This document shows positions 9,758 to 19,295 of a stretch of 43,311 nucleotides of DNA, in pieces (the stretch's first letter is position 1; each line of letters starts with the position of its first letter). Under the pieces are notes generated by a model. The model had not been told where the DNA came from. It saw nothing but the letters and a program-made list of their open reading frames with translations, and did not search any database. Position numbers and translations under genes: made by a program. Origin of the DNA: Candidatus Sumerlaeaceae bacterium (GTDB lineage Bacteria; Sumerlaeota; Sumerlaeia; Sumerlaeales; Sumerlaeaceae); the NCBI GenBank assembly GCA_026419455.1, contig JANZZJ010000261.1, positions 1 through 43,311 of the forward strand. The letters are read 5' to 3'.

Positions 9758-9943
9758 GCGACGATGTGTAAGCTTCGATGGGAAGAGATTGCAAATTATT
9801 ATCCCTCCTTTGTTGAGGAAACTACTCGGGACGATCGTGAAAGAAGCGGGGTAGAACTACGCGCTGGCAGTGGTAAAGCGATAAAAAAGATAGTTTTGTT
9901 ATTGAAATGTTAAACTGCTTAGCGTTGCTAGAGGATCACAAAA

Positions 9944-11173
9944 ATGCTTTTCTGGACGATCGTCAAAGTTGCTCTCCGAAGCTTGGCCGCAAATAAATTG
10001 CGGTCCTTTCTCACGATGCTTGGCGTGATCATTGGGGTTGCCGCTGTGATTGCGATGCTTGGTCTGGGCGCTGGCACACGTGAAAAGGTCATGGAGTCGG
10101 TTCGCACGATGGGGGCGAATTTGCTTGTTATTCGGCCCGGAATGACAGGCGGGGGAAGCGGCGTTTTTACGGCTGAGCGAGTGAATCTGCGTGTGGAAGA
10201 CGCTGAAGCTATTTTAGCACATGTCCCTGAAATTGAAATGGTTTGTCCAGAAGTCACTGGGCGTTATCAAGTCAAGTTCATGAACAAAAATAGTCGCCCC
10301 AGTGTGCAAGGCGAAGCTGTAACCTACTTCCCAGTCCGTAACTACGTGGTAGAAAAGGGGCGTGCTTTCACCGAAAGTGACGTTTTACGCAGTGCTCGTG
10401 TGGCTGTCATAGGACCTAAAACTGCTGAAGACCTTTTCGGCGAACTGGATCCAATCGGTCAGACGATCAAAGTGCGCGGGATTAATTTTCTCGTGGTTGG
10501 GGTGACGAAACCAAAGGGCGATCAGGGATGGTTCAACCCTGACGATCAGGTTATAATCCCATACACGACAGCGATGAACCAAGTGATGGGACGCGACTCG
10601 CTGAGTAGCATCTACTGCAAGGTGAAAAACGGGGCAGACATGGCCAAAGCCCAAGAAAAGGTGGCGGAAGTCTTGCGACGCCAACATAGAATTCAGCCTG
10701 GCGCCCCCGACGATTTCACCATCAGAAACCTCCAAGAAATCTCTGATTCACTTAATCAGGTATCCCAAGTTTTCACTATGCTTTTGGCCGGAGTTGCAGC
10801 CGTGTCGCTGCTTGTCGGCGGAATTGGCATTATGAATATCATGCTCGTAACGGTGACAGAGCGGACTCGTGAGATAGGGGTGCGCAAGGCACTGGGAGCT
10901 CGGGCTATTGATCTTATGAGCCAGTTTCTGCTGGAAGCTGTGGTGATTAGCCTAACAGGCGGAATTATTGGGGTAACGCTGGGAATAGGAGCTATTGTCG
11001 CTTTCAACAAGATAACGGAAGCAGTCTCGGGAACGGCGTATGGAGCGCAGGTTCAAATGCTCCCCGTTGTCATCTCATTTGGTTTCTCGGTGCTCGTAGG
11101 AGTGTTTTTCGGTTGGTATCCGGCGAGAAAAGCTGCGAAATTAGACCCGATTGAGGCCCTTCGTTATGAATAG
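9944..11173 (+). CDS. MacB/FtsX-type ABC transporter permease
   Basis: ALRSLAANKLRSFLTMLGVIIGVAAVIAM...GIGIMNIMLVTVTERTREIGVRKALGAR...GWYPARKAAKLDPIEALRYE. Confidence 0.95.
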   Translation: MLFWTIVKVALRSLAANKLRSFLTMLGVIIGVAAVIAMLGLGAGTREKVMESVRTMGANLLVIRPGMTGGGSGVFTAERVNLRVEDAEAILAHVPEIEMVCPEVTGRYQVKFMNKNSRPSVQGEAVTYFPVRNYVVEKGRAFTESDVLRSARVAVIGPKTAEDLFGELDPIGQTIKVRGINFLVVGVTKPKGDQGWFNPDDQVIIPYTTAMNQVMGRDSLSSIYCKVKNGADMAKAQEKVAEVLRRQHRIQPGAPDDFTIRNLQEISDSLNQVSQVFTMLLAGVAAVSLLVGGIGIMNIMLVTVTERTREIGVRKALGARAIDLMSQFLLEAVVISLTGGIIGVTLGIGAIVAFNKITEAVSGTAYGAQVQMLPVVISFGFSVLVGVFFGWYPARKAAKLDPIEALRYE

Positions 11174-12956
11174 GTTCCGAGTCTTTGCCCGTGTTGCAGC
11201 TGCTGCAACGTTCTGTTTTTTTCTAGCGATTCGTCTTTGTGCCGAGGACTTCACGTCACCTCCAGTGACAAGAAGCGGATCAGTAACCGTTGCCAGGTTG
11301 GTCGAGCGTGGTGACCAACTCGATCCGCTAGAGCTTTTGCAGGAGGTGACGGAATCCCCAACGGAGGCTACGCTCGAGACGAGTGGGCCTACATTTGGAT
11401 TCAACCGGGAGGACTATGGCACGTCGGTTGGCCGGCATAGCTTGCAGTTGTTGCCTGATACTCCATTGCCAGTCGCAGAGCTTGACGCCGTGAGTACTTC
11501 AGGAATGGGTGCCAAGCCAGTTTCGTTGCTAGAAGCCATTTGCTGGGCACTGGAGTCAAACCAAAACCTGAAAATTGAGAGGTTGCGTCCTGAGATTTCC
11601 GCTACGTCTATCGAAAGTGCATGGGGGGCTTTCGACACGCGGCTTTCGGCGCAGGCGTCAGCGGGAAGCGTGCACTCCTCGACGCTGGGCCCCCGTTCAA
11701 AGAGCGCTCCATCGAGTCCACGAGAAGAAAACGAAAATATCTCACGAGCACGTAACTTGTCCGCTGACCTGAGTGGCCGGCTGCCCACGGGAACCGACTA
11801 TGATCTGGGAATCACGCTTAACCGCTCTGCCACGAATTCGAGTTATCCTTTTTACTCCTCGGCAGTAAACCTAAACATTACCCAGAATCTGCTCAAGGGC
11901 GGTGGCTCGCGGGTTAATCTCGTCCAAGTGCGAGTTGCCGAAAACACGTATCTCATATCTCTTTATCAGCTGCAGCAGGCTCTTATTAACCTTATAGCGA
12001 ATGTGGAAACCGCTTACTGGGACTTGTATCTTTCTTATAAGACTCTCGAGATCCGGCTTGAGGCATACCGGCTGGCAAAGGAACAGCGCCGCCGAACGGA
12101 AGAATTTGTTCGGGTGGGGCGGGATACCCCTCTGGGGCTATTTGGTGCACACGCGGAAGAAGCAGCCCGAATCTCCGACGTCATCAATGCGGTGGCTGAG
12201 GTTAAACGGCGCCGGATAGTATTCTTGCAGCTTGTGAATCCCGAGCGGGTTCCCAAGGGGTGGGAGACGCGAGTTTTTCCCAGAGAGGACCCTGTGGTTC
12301 CCAGCGAACCCCTTATACCGGAACAACACGTTGCCGTGGCGATGAAACACCGGCCTGACCTTCAGCAGGCACGTCTTGACCTTGCGAATGGTGAGCTGGA
12401 AGTAGTGCGGACAAAAAATGGGCTTCTCCCGTCCCTAGATTTTTTTACAGACCTCGGTCTGGCGTCGCGAGGAGATAATCCCAGCGATGCTAATGCCAAA
12501 TTGGGAGACTATCCGAGTTGGCGGATAGGGCTTCAGTTTTCCTACGCTTTGCAGAATCGGACAGCGCGTGCAGCTTTTAGGCGTGCCGAGTTCAATCGTG
12601 CGATCGCGGAGGAGGCCATCGAGAACTATAGGCAGATCATCGAAGTGGACGTACGCTTGGCAATTAATGAGATTGAGCGGACAAAACGGCTAATAGAGTC
12701 CACGCACATTACGCGGTTGCTGCGCGGGGAAGAACTTGCTGCGGAAATCGAAAAGTTTCGCGTAGGACGTTCTACGCAACTGTTGGTGGCACAGGCGCAA
12801 CGTGACCTGACTGCCGCGCGGGTGGATGAAATTTCCGCCATTGTGGCGCATGTAAAGGCTTACCTGACCTTGTTCAAAGCGGAAGGGAGCATCCTGCAGC
12901 GTCGCGGCATCCAGCCTGTCGTAAATACGGCTAGAAATGGAGTAAAGGGACATTGA
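11166..12956 (+). CDS. TolC-family outer membrane efflux protein
   Basis: Signal peptide, coiled-coil outer-membrane efflux repeats (NLLKGGGSRVNLVQVRVAENTYLISLYQLQQALINLIANVETAYWDLYL); ATG overlaps the permease stop. Confidence 0.9.
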   Translation: MNRFRVFARVAAAATFCFFLAIRLCAEDFTSPPVTRSGSVTVARLVERGDQLDPLELLQEVTESPTEATLETSGPTFGFNREDYGTSVGRHSLQLLPDTPLPVAELDAVSTSGMGAKPVSLLEAICWALESNQNLKIERLRPEISATSIESAWGAFDTRLSAQASAGSVHSSTLGPRSKSAPSSPREENENISRARNLSADLSGRLPTGTDYDLGITLNRSATNSSYPFYSSAVNLNITQNLLKGGGSRVNLVQVRVAENTYLISLYQLQQALINLIANVETAYWDLYLSYKTLEIRLEAYRLAKEQRRRTEEFVRVGRDTPLGLFGAHAEEAARISDVINAVAEVKRRRIVFLQLVNPERVPKGWETRVFPREDPVVPSEPLIPEQHVAVAMKHRPDLQQARLDLANGELEVVRTKNGLLPSLDFFTDLGLASRGDNPSDANAKLGDYPSWRIGLQFSYALQNRTARAAFRRAEFNRAIAEEAIENYRQIIEVDVRLAINEIERTKRLIESTHITRLLRGEELAAEIEKFRVGRSTQLLVAQAQRDLTAARVDEISAIVAHVKAYLTLFKAEGSILQRRGIQPVVNTARNGVKGH

Positions 12957-14341
12957 GTAAGAGGACCGTCATTATTATAATTCTCGTGGCAGGAGTTGTT
13001 GCTGCGTATTGGAAATGGGGACGTGCCGCGAAATCCCCGGTACAGGAGGCTGAGCAGGCAACCCGCACGGTCAAGGTTGAACGTGGGACGATAGAACTGA
13101 AAGTCTCAACGACGGGTCGTGTGATTTCCAACCGTGACGTTGACATCAAGTCCAAGGCGAGCGGTCAAATCGTCCGATTTCCCTTTGACATCAGCGACCA
13201 GGTAACAAGTGGCGCCCTGCTAGCTGAGCTCGATCCAGTTGACGAAATTCGCAACGTAACTCAGCGCGAGGCAGCGCTCGCATCGGCAAGGGCGCGTCTC
13301 GAACAGGCAAAGCAGGAGTATCAGGTGGCGCTCGTCAATCTGGAGACACAGACGTCGAGCGCTTTGGCCGAACTTGCAGCAGCCACCATTCGCGAGCGAG
13401 ACGCCCGAGCACGATTAGCCCGCGAGGAAGAACTTTATCAGAAGGGGCTCACGACAAAAGAATCGCTTGATGCTGCACGCAGCGAGGCGGCAAGCGCTGC
13501 GAATCAACTTCGGCAGGCCGAGGTCAAGGTGGCGCAAACCAGGAATTTACCGCGCACGGTTGAAATGAGGCGGCAGGATGTTGTGTTGGCGGAATCCGAC
13601 GTCAGGCGCGCTGAAGTGGATCTTCAAAATGCCCAACAGCGCTTACGCGAGACTAAGATCTTTGCCCCCATGGACGGCGTAGTGACTGCGAAGATGGTCC
13701 AGGAGGGGCAAATCATTTCATCAGGAATCTCAAATGTGGGGGGAGGAACAACGCTTCTCACACTTAGCGATCTCTCACGAATTTTCGTTAGCGCGAGTGT
13801 GGATGAATCCGACATAGGCAAAGTGAAACTGGGTCAACGTGCGATCATAACGTGTGATGCTTATCCGGGACGCCGCTTCCGCGGAAAGGTAGTCCGGATT
13901 GCCACAAAGGGGACAAACAACAACAATGTTGTGACTTTTGAAGTGAAAATCGAGGTGGAGGGTGAGGGCAAAGAGCTGCTGCGTCCGGAGATGACGGCAA
14001 ACGTCGAAATCCAAGCCGACCGGAAGGAAGATGTCTTGCTCCTTCCAAATGAAGCTGTTCAGTTTGGACGGATGGGCTATTATGTTGAAACAAAGAAGGC
14101 CGATGATCCCACCACCACCGTGCGCAAACCCGTAAAAACGGGCATCACCGACGGGCTAATGACCGAGATCGCCGAAGGCGTCCAAGAGGGTGAAGAAGTT
14201 CTGGTGCCAAGCACCGTGCAAAGTCGCTGGGTACAGGGACAAGCTGGTGGCCCTGGCCAGCGTGGTGCGAACTTCGATCGCGGCATGCGGATGGCCACAT
14301 TCCGGCTGAGCGGGGCAGGTGGGGGCGGAGGGAGACGCTGA
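12953..14341 (+). CDS. MacA/HlyD-family periplasmic adaptor (membrane fusion protein)
   Basis: N-terminal TM, VERGTIELKVSTTGRVISNRDVDIKSKASGQI, long coiled coil, beta-barrel; TTG start overlaps tolC stop. Confidence 0.93.
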   Translation: MSKRTVIIIILVAGVVAAYWKWGRAAKSPVQEAEQATRTVKVERGTIELKVSTTGRVISNRDVDIKSKASGQIVRFPFDISDQVTSGALLAELDPVDEIRNVTQREAALASARARLEQAKQEYQVALVNLETQTSSALAELAAATIRERDARARLAREEELYQKGLTTKESLDAARSEAASAANQLRQAEVKVAQTRNLPRTVEMRRQDVVLAESDVRRAEVDLQNAQQRLRETKIFAPMDGVVTAKMVQEGQIISSGISNVGGGTTLLTLSDLSRIFVSASVDESDIGKVKLGQRAIITCDAYPGRRFRGKVVRIATKGTNNNNVVTFEVKIEVEGEGKELLRPEMTANVEIQADRKEDVLLLPNEAVQFGRMGYYVETKKADDPTTTVRKPVKTGITDGLMTEIAEGVQEGEEVLVPSTVQSRWVQGQAGGPGQRGANFDRGMRMATFRLSGAGGGGGRR

Positions 14342-14342
14342 C

Positions 14343-15068
14343 GTGAGCCGCTGCATCGAACTACGTGACATTGTGAAAATCTATCGCATGGGCGATCAGG
14401 ATGTACGCGCTGTTGACGGCGTGAGCTTCTCCGTGGAAAGCGGTGAAATGGTGGCCATCACGGGCGCTTCTGGAAGTGGGAAGACGACGCTGATGAATAT
14501 TATAGGCTGCCTCGATCGTCCGACGTCGGGTCAATACTTTCTCGATGGGGAAGACGTCAGCCGTCTGAGCGAGAATGCTTTGGCACGCATTCGCAACCGA
14601 AAGATCGGTTTCGTTTTTCAGAATTTTAATCTTCTTCCGCGTATGACGGCACTCGAAAATGTTGAGGTGCCGCTGCTCTATGCCGGGTTCCATCACGCTA
14701 AAGAACAGGCGATGGCAGCGCTTGAAAGGGTTGGACTCGCCTCGCGTGCAAATCACGAACCCAACCAACTGTCGGGTGGACAACGACAGCGCGTGGCCAT
14801 TGCGCGCGCCCTGGTGACAAACCCCACAATTATCCTAGCAGACGAACCAACGGGTAACCTCGACAGTAGGACAAGTGTGGAAATCATGGAACTGTTTAGT
14901 GAACTGAATACTCAGGGTGTGACACTGATTATTGTGACGCACGAGCACGATATAGCCTCGTGGTGTCGTCGCATTATTCAAATGCGCGACGGCAAAATTC
15001 TTGATGACCGCCCAGTGGAGCCGAAACGGATCGTTCACAGCACGCTGACGGCACCTAATTCAAAATAA
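14343..15068 (+). CDS. MacB/LolD-type ABC transporter ATP-binding protein
   Basis: [59 protein letters not shown] start at 14343 favoured over the longer ORF. Confidence 0.95.
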   Translation: MSRCIELRDIVKIYRMGDQDVRAVDGVSFSVESGEMVAITGASGSGKTTLMNIIGCLDRPTSGQYFLDGEDVSRLSENALARIRNRKIGFVFQNFNLLPRMTALENVEVPLLYAGFHHAKEQAMAALERVGLASRANHEPNQLSGGQRQRVAIARALVTNPTIILADEPTGNLDSRTSVEIMELFSELNTQGVTLIIVTHEHDIASWCRRIIQMRDGKILDDRPVEPKRIVHSTLTAPNSK

Positions 15069-15138
15069 CAAGTTCTCGTTTTTTGTTTGCTCTCAAGCCG
15101 ATGCGAGGACATGTTTGGGGATCGGAAGGTGATGTGGT

Positions 15139-16221
15139 GTGCCGACAATCAGCAACAAACAGAAGACCTTAGGCGGCAAACGAGAACGGGAAAATGCGGT
15201 TACGCGCCTGTTGACCGTTGTGTGTGCGCTGGCAAGCAAGAAAGGCGGGCTCACCTATGCGGAGATCCAAGATTACCTTGCGAGAGCCAATCATAAAGTT
15301 AGTCGCCGAACCATCGAACGCGACATTGATACACTGATGCGCTTTTGGGAGATTGAACGTGTTCGAAAAGGAACGACGGTGCGATGGAAGCTTCTGGGGC
15401 CGATTGAAAGTGAGCTTCCTTTTCCGCTCGAGACCCTGGAACTCTTCGCGCTAACCATCGCATATCAGGCGCTTGCGGTAAGTGATTTGCGGTGGCTAGC
15501 TCCGTACCTAAAGAATCTCGTTGCACGCCTGCGGCCAGAATTTTCGCGTTCGTATCAGAAATTTTTCGATTTTTTGGAAAATAAGTTTACCAATGCCACA
15601 ATAGCCACCCCCAATCCGCCCGGATGTTGCGGCCGTTACGACTCCCTTATGGAAGCCATCATACAGCGCCGCCGGGTGATTATAAGTTATCGTGACAGCA
15701 AAGACCAGTTAACAAAGAATCGTGAGATAGCGCCGCTTCTTATTGTTCATGAGCGTGGAGGAACATACCTAGCAGCGCACTGCTTTCGAAGAAATGGACA
15801 TCGACTATTTCGTCTCTCGCGCATCCAAAATCTCGAGGTAACGGACAAAACATTCGACGATGGGCTGCTTGAGGGACTTAAAGAAAAACTTGGGACATCG
15901 CTCGGCGCGTTCCATGCTGAACCCGAGAAAGTAGTCGTCGAAGTTGATAAATTGTTAGCTCGGTATCTTGAGGAAAATCCCATCCATCGCAGCCAGACTT
16001 TGAAAAAAGAGAAGGGTCGTTATTACGTGCACCTTTTCGTCGGTCTTAATGAAACCCTTTTCCACCAATTGATGGGATTTGGTCCCCACGCACGCGTCAT
16101 CGAACCTCAGAAACTGGCCAGCCTGCTTCTCGAGCGACATCGAGAAGCACTGGAGTACCAAACTGGCGTCATTACGGAAAACAGGATCCAGCCTGATTTG
16201 CCACTAAGTTACAAGGACTGA
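15139..16221 (+). CDS. HTH-WYL domain transcriptional regulator
   Basis: N-terminal HTH (SRRTIERDIDTL), WYL-like middle domain (IIQRRRVIISYRDSKDQ...REIAPLLIVHERGGTYLAAHC...RLFRLSRI). Confidence 0.88.
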   Translation: MPTISNKQKTLGGKRERENAVTRLLTVVCALASKKGGLTYAEIQDYLARANHKVSRRTIERDIDTLMRFWEIERVRKGTTVRWKLLGPIESELPFPLETLELFALTIAYQALAVSDLRWLAPYLKNLVARLRPEFSRSYQKFFDFLENKFTNATIATPNPPGCCGRYDSLMEAIIQRRRVIISYRDSKDQLTKNREIAPLLIVHERGGTYLAAHCFRRNGHRLFRLSRIQNLEVTDKTFDDGLLEGLKEKLGTSLGAFHAEPEKVVVEVDKLLARYLEENPIHRSQTLKKEKGRYYVHLFVGLNETLFHQLMGFGPHARVIEPQKLASLLLERHREALEYQTGVITENRIQPDLPLSYKD

Positions 16222-16265
16222 TTTACGGGAAGCTTGGGTTTCATAAATCAGTCATCGCAAAACAA

Positions 16266-16455
16266 GTATGACCTAAACTGTCGGATGCCCGGCAACCCAT
16301 AATGGTACATTATCGCGTAAGACATCTGCGGCTAGTACGCTTTATGGCAAGTTCTAGCCAGGAGAAAACAAGTCCCGAGAAGGAGACGGGGAGAGGAAAA
16401 CGGGGCAGGGGGGAAAAGAGAGGCGCCGACTGGGGGGACGGCGCCTCTCGCGTTT
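16266..16455 (+). ncRNA. Putative small RNA unit 1 (tandem family)
   Basis: Shares 21-nt GTATGACCTAAACTGTCGGAT, TAAGACA, GGCT/AGCC hairpin, GACGGGGAG..GAAAAC and an identical 11-bp terminal stem with the unit at 16512. Confidence 0.55.
16418..16455 (+). terminator. Terminal hairpin of tandem unit 1
   Basis: GAGAGGCGCCG ... CGGCGCCTCTC perfect 11-bp stem, followed by GCGTTTTC. Confidence 0.7.
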
Positions 16456-16511
16456 TCACGGCAGTGGGTCCGAGTTGCAATACACGATTCTTACGGAACT
16501 ACGAAAACGAT

Positions 16512-16700
16512 GTATGACCTAAACTGTCGGATACTCGGGATGAAGCAACAGTATAGCTAAGACAAACGCGTGCAGTTTTGGCTTCACCGACAAGCCACAT
16601 CCTGCCAAATAAGAGTCAGGGGCGAGTTGGGAACAGTAAAGACGGGGAGGAGAAAACGAGAGGCGCCGGCTGGGGAGGAGGACGGCGCCTCTCTCTTTTT
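16512..16700 (+). ncRNA. Putative small RNA unit 2 (tandem family)
   Basis: Second copy of the same architecture; TAAGACA-to-stem distance is 100 nt in both copies. Confidence 0.55.
16658..16699 (+). terminator. Intrinsic terminator of tandem unit 2
   Basis: Same 11-bp stem GAGAGGCGCCG/CGGCGCCTCTC followed by TCTTTTT. Confidence 0.85.
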
Positions 16701-16798
16701 GCACAGGACGAAAAGCACAGCTGTGCGGTGTAGGCTTAGAGAGCAATTTAACCAAATTTTTCTTTACCGCCATCGCCACAGCCCCCAGAACAGCCAGC

Positions 16799-17923
16799 AT
16801 GCGAGTGGCACTAGTCCATGATTGGCTCAACGGGATGCGGGGGGGAGAAAAGGTTTTTGAAGTGCTTTGCGAACTTTATCCCCAAGCTGACGTGTTCACC
16901 CTGTTTTTCGAACCCAGGCGCGTGTCGCCGATCATCCGAGCGATGAAAGTTCACGAATGGTGGGCTGCCCGTCGCATTCCCTTTGCACGTCGCTACTACA
17001 GATGGTTTCTACCATTTTTTCCGAGGGCAGTCGAACATTTTTCTATTACGGGATATGATCTCGTCATTTCGACGTCACATTGTGTTGCTAAAGGGATTTG
17101 TCCCCGCCCTGAGAGCACAGTCCATATCTGTTATTGTTTCACCCCCATGCGCTATTTGTGGGATAAATTCGACGACTACTTTGGAAACCCGTGGCACTTC
17201 AGCTCATGGGTTATGCGAGCGTTGCGCGAACCGCTAAGGCGCTGGGATGTAGAAACGGCGTCCCGGGTGACGCATTTTCTTGCGCCGTCGGAATACGTGC
17301 GGGAGCGAATACGGCGGCATTATATGCGTGATGCTGTTGTCATTCCGCCCCCTGTGGACTGGGGAAGGTACTCGGTGGTCGAAAGGGTTCCTGCGGATTT
17401 CTTCTTGGTCGTTTCAGCCCTTGAACCGTATAAGCGTGTGGATATTGCCATCGAAGCCTGCAATCGGCTCAAAGTACCTCTGAAAATTGTCGGCACCGGC
17501 ACGCAAGAGAAGCGCCTTCGGCGACTTGCGGGGCCCACGATCGAATTCCTCGGTTGGGTTTCTGACACTCAGTTGGCAGCATTGTATTCGTGTGCGCGAG
17601 CACTGCTATTTCCATCGGATGAGGATTTCGGTATTGTGCCCGTGGAGGCCATGGCGTCGGGTTGTCCGGTGATTGCATTCCGCAAAGGTGGAGCCTTAGA
17701 GACTGTTGTTGAGGGGCACACGGGGATTTTTTTCGACGAGCAGACACCTGACTCGCTCATAGTTGCCATGCAACAAATGGAAACTTTCCAGTTTGATGAA
17801 GAGTTCGGGAGACGTCATGCACAGCGATTTGCGCGCGAAACGTTCATGGCCCGACTGCGCGAAGCGATAGAGAAACTGGCAGGACTATCGTCGGGATCTT
17901 TTCGGGCTGTGAAAAACGACTGA
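16799..17923 (+). CDS. Glycosyltransferase family 4 (GT-B)
   Basis: MRVALVHDWLNGMRGGEKVFEVLCELYP, VSALEPYKRVDIAIEACNRL, FPSDEDFGIVPVEAMASGCPVIAF. Confidence 0.93.
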   Translation: MRVALVHDWLNGMRGGEKVFEVLCELYPQADVFTLFFEPRRVSPIIRAMKVHEWWAARRIPFARRYYRWFLPFFPRAVEHFSITGYDLVISTSHCVAKGICPRPESTVHICYCFTPMRYLWDKFDDYFGNPWHFSSWVMRALREPLRRWDVETASRVTHFLAPSEYVRERIRRHYMRDAVVIPPPVDWGRYSVVERVPADFFLVVSALEPYKRVDIAIEACNRLKVPLKIVGTGTQEKRLRRLAGPTIEFLGWVSDTQLAALYSCARALLFPSDEDFGIVPVEAMASGCPVIAFRKGGALETVVEGHTGIFFDEQTPDSLIVAMQQMETFQFDEEFGRRHAQRFARETFMARLREAIEKLAGLSSGSFRAVKND

Positions 17924-17997
17924 CGCAGAAGCTTAGCCTTGCATGCCGCTCCTGAATGGCGCTAAATGTTGTCGATACTCACGGAGGCTGGTGCACA

Positions 17998-19295
17998 TGA
18001 CAGTCGTGGCAATGCTGTTGGCCGGCGGACAAGGATCTCGCCTTTCGATACTCTCGCAACACCGGGCAAAACCTGCTGTCCCGTTTGGTGGAAACTATCG
18101 GATTATTGATTTCACACTGAGCAACGTCATGCATGCGGAGATTCCCTACATAGGAATCCTTACGCAGTATAAGCCCTATTCGCTGATGGAGCATTTTGGA
18201 AATGGCGAGTGGTGGGGTTTTTCCGGACGTGGTAGAATAGGCCGCATTCTACCACCGGCAACAGGCGAAGAGGATAGCGATTGGTACGCAGGGACAGCAG
18301 ATGCCGTATGGCAAAATCGGAATTTCTTGGCCCGCTTCGATCCAGACCTTGTCCTGGTGCTTTCAGGAGACCACATTTACCGGATGGATTATGCGGACCT
18401 CATCGCATTTCATCGTGAGCGCAAGGCGGATTTGACAATTGCAATGCAGCGGGTGCCATGGGAGGAAACATCGCGGTTTGGCGTTGCGGAAACGGACAAA
18501 ACCGGCAGGATTATCCGCTTTCAAGAAAAGCCAAAGAAAGATCCTATTAGCAACTTAGCTTCGCTGGGGATCTACGTGTTCGACACGGACGTTTTGTTGC
18601 GGCGATTGGCTGAAGACTCTGAACGAGCCGACAGCAAGCATGATTTTGGAATGAACGTTATTCCTAGTATGCTTGGTCGCGACAAAGTTTTTGCTTACGA
18701 GTTTTCGGGTTATTGGCGCGACGTGGGTACTTTGCAGTCCTATTGGGACGCGAACATGGAATCGCTTGATCCGAATTCTGGCTTGGACTTGCTAGGCTGG
18801 CAGCTCCACACAAACTATTACGAGCCTCGCCCGCACAATGAGCTCCCACCGCGCGTTAGCCGAGGAGCAGTTGTTGAAGATAGTTACATTGCCCGTGGCT
18901 GCGTTGTGGAGGGAAAGGTTGTTCATTCTATCTTGTTTCCAGGTGTGCGCGTCGAGCGCGATGCTGTCATACGAGATTCGATTGTTATGAACAATTCGTG
19001 GGTCGGACCAGGGTGTGTGATCGAGCGAGCAATTCTCGATAAGAACGTTGAAGTGGCAGCTTGCTGCAAAATTGGTACTGGCGGCGAGAACGTGCCAAAC
19101 AAGCAGTTCCCGCATCTCCTCGATACGGGGTTGGTTGTGATTGGGAAAAATGCAAAACTTCCAGCTGGCCTGGAGATCGGCAAGAATGTTTTGATTTACC
19201 CCGACACTGCGCATTCGGATTTTGCCGCCGGCAAACTTGAATCGGGAACGACCATCTTTTCTTCGAAAAAAAGCAAAGGAGTCTTCGAGATTTGA
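17998..19295 (+). CDS. glgC: Glucose-1-phosphate adenylyltransferase
   Basis: MLLAGGQGSRLSILSQHRAKPAVPFGGNYRIIDFTLSN, GTADAVWQN, LSGDHIYRMDY, FQEKPK; ATG 17998 preferred over the ORF start at 17943. Confidence 0.95.

Noticed and set aside
16266-16700. 6S RNA as an explanation for the tandem ~185-nt units
   Set aside because: The 5' and 3' ends do not pair to form the long closing stem with central bubble expected for 6S RNA
16302-16821. Short ORFs (71 and 83 aa) across the tandem units, both containing DGAS
   Set aside because: The shared peptide arises from the terminator stem; the ORFs lie in different frames relative to the aligned units, so coding conservation is not supported
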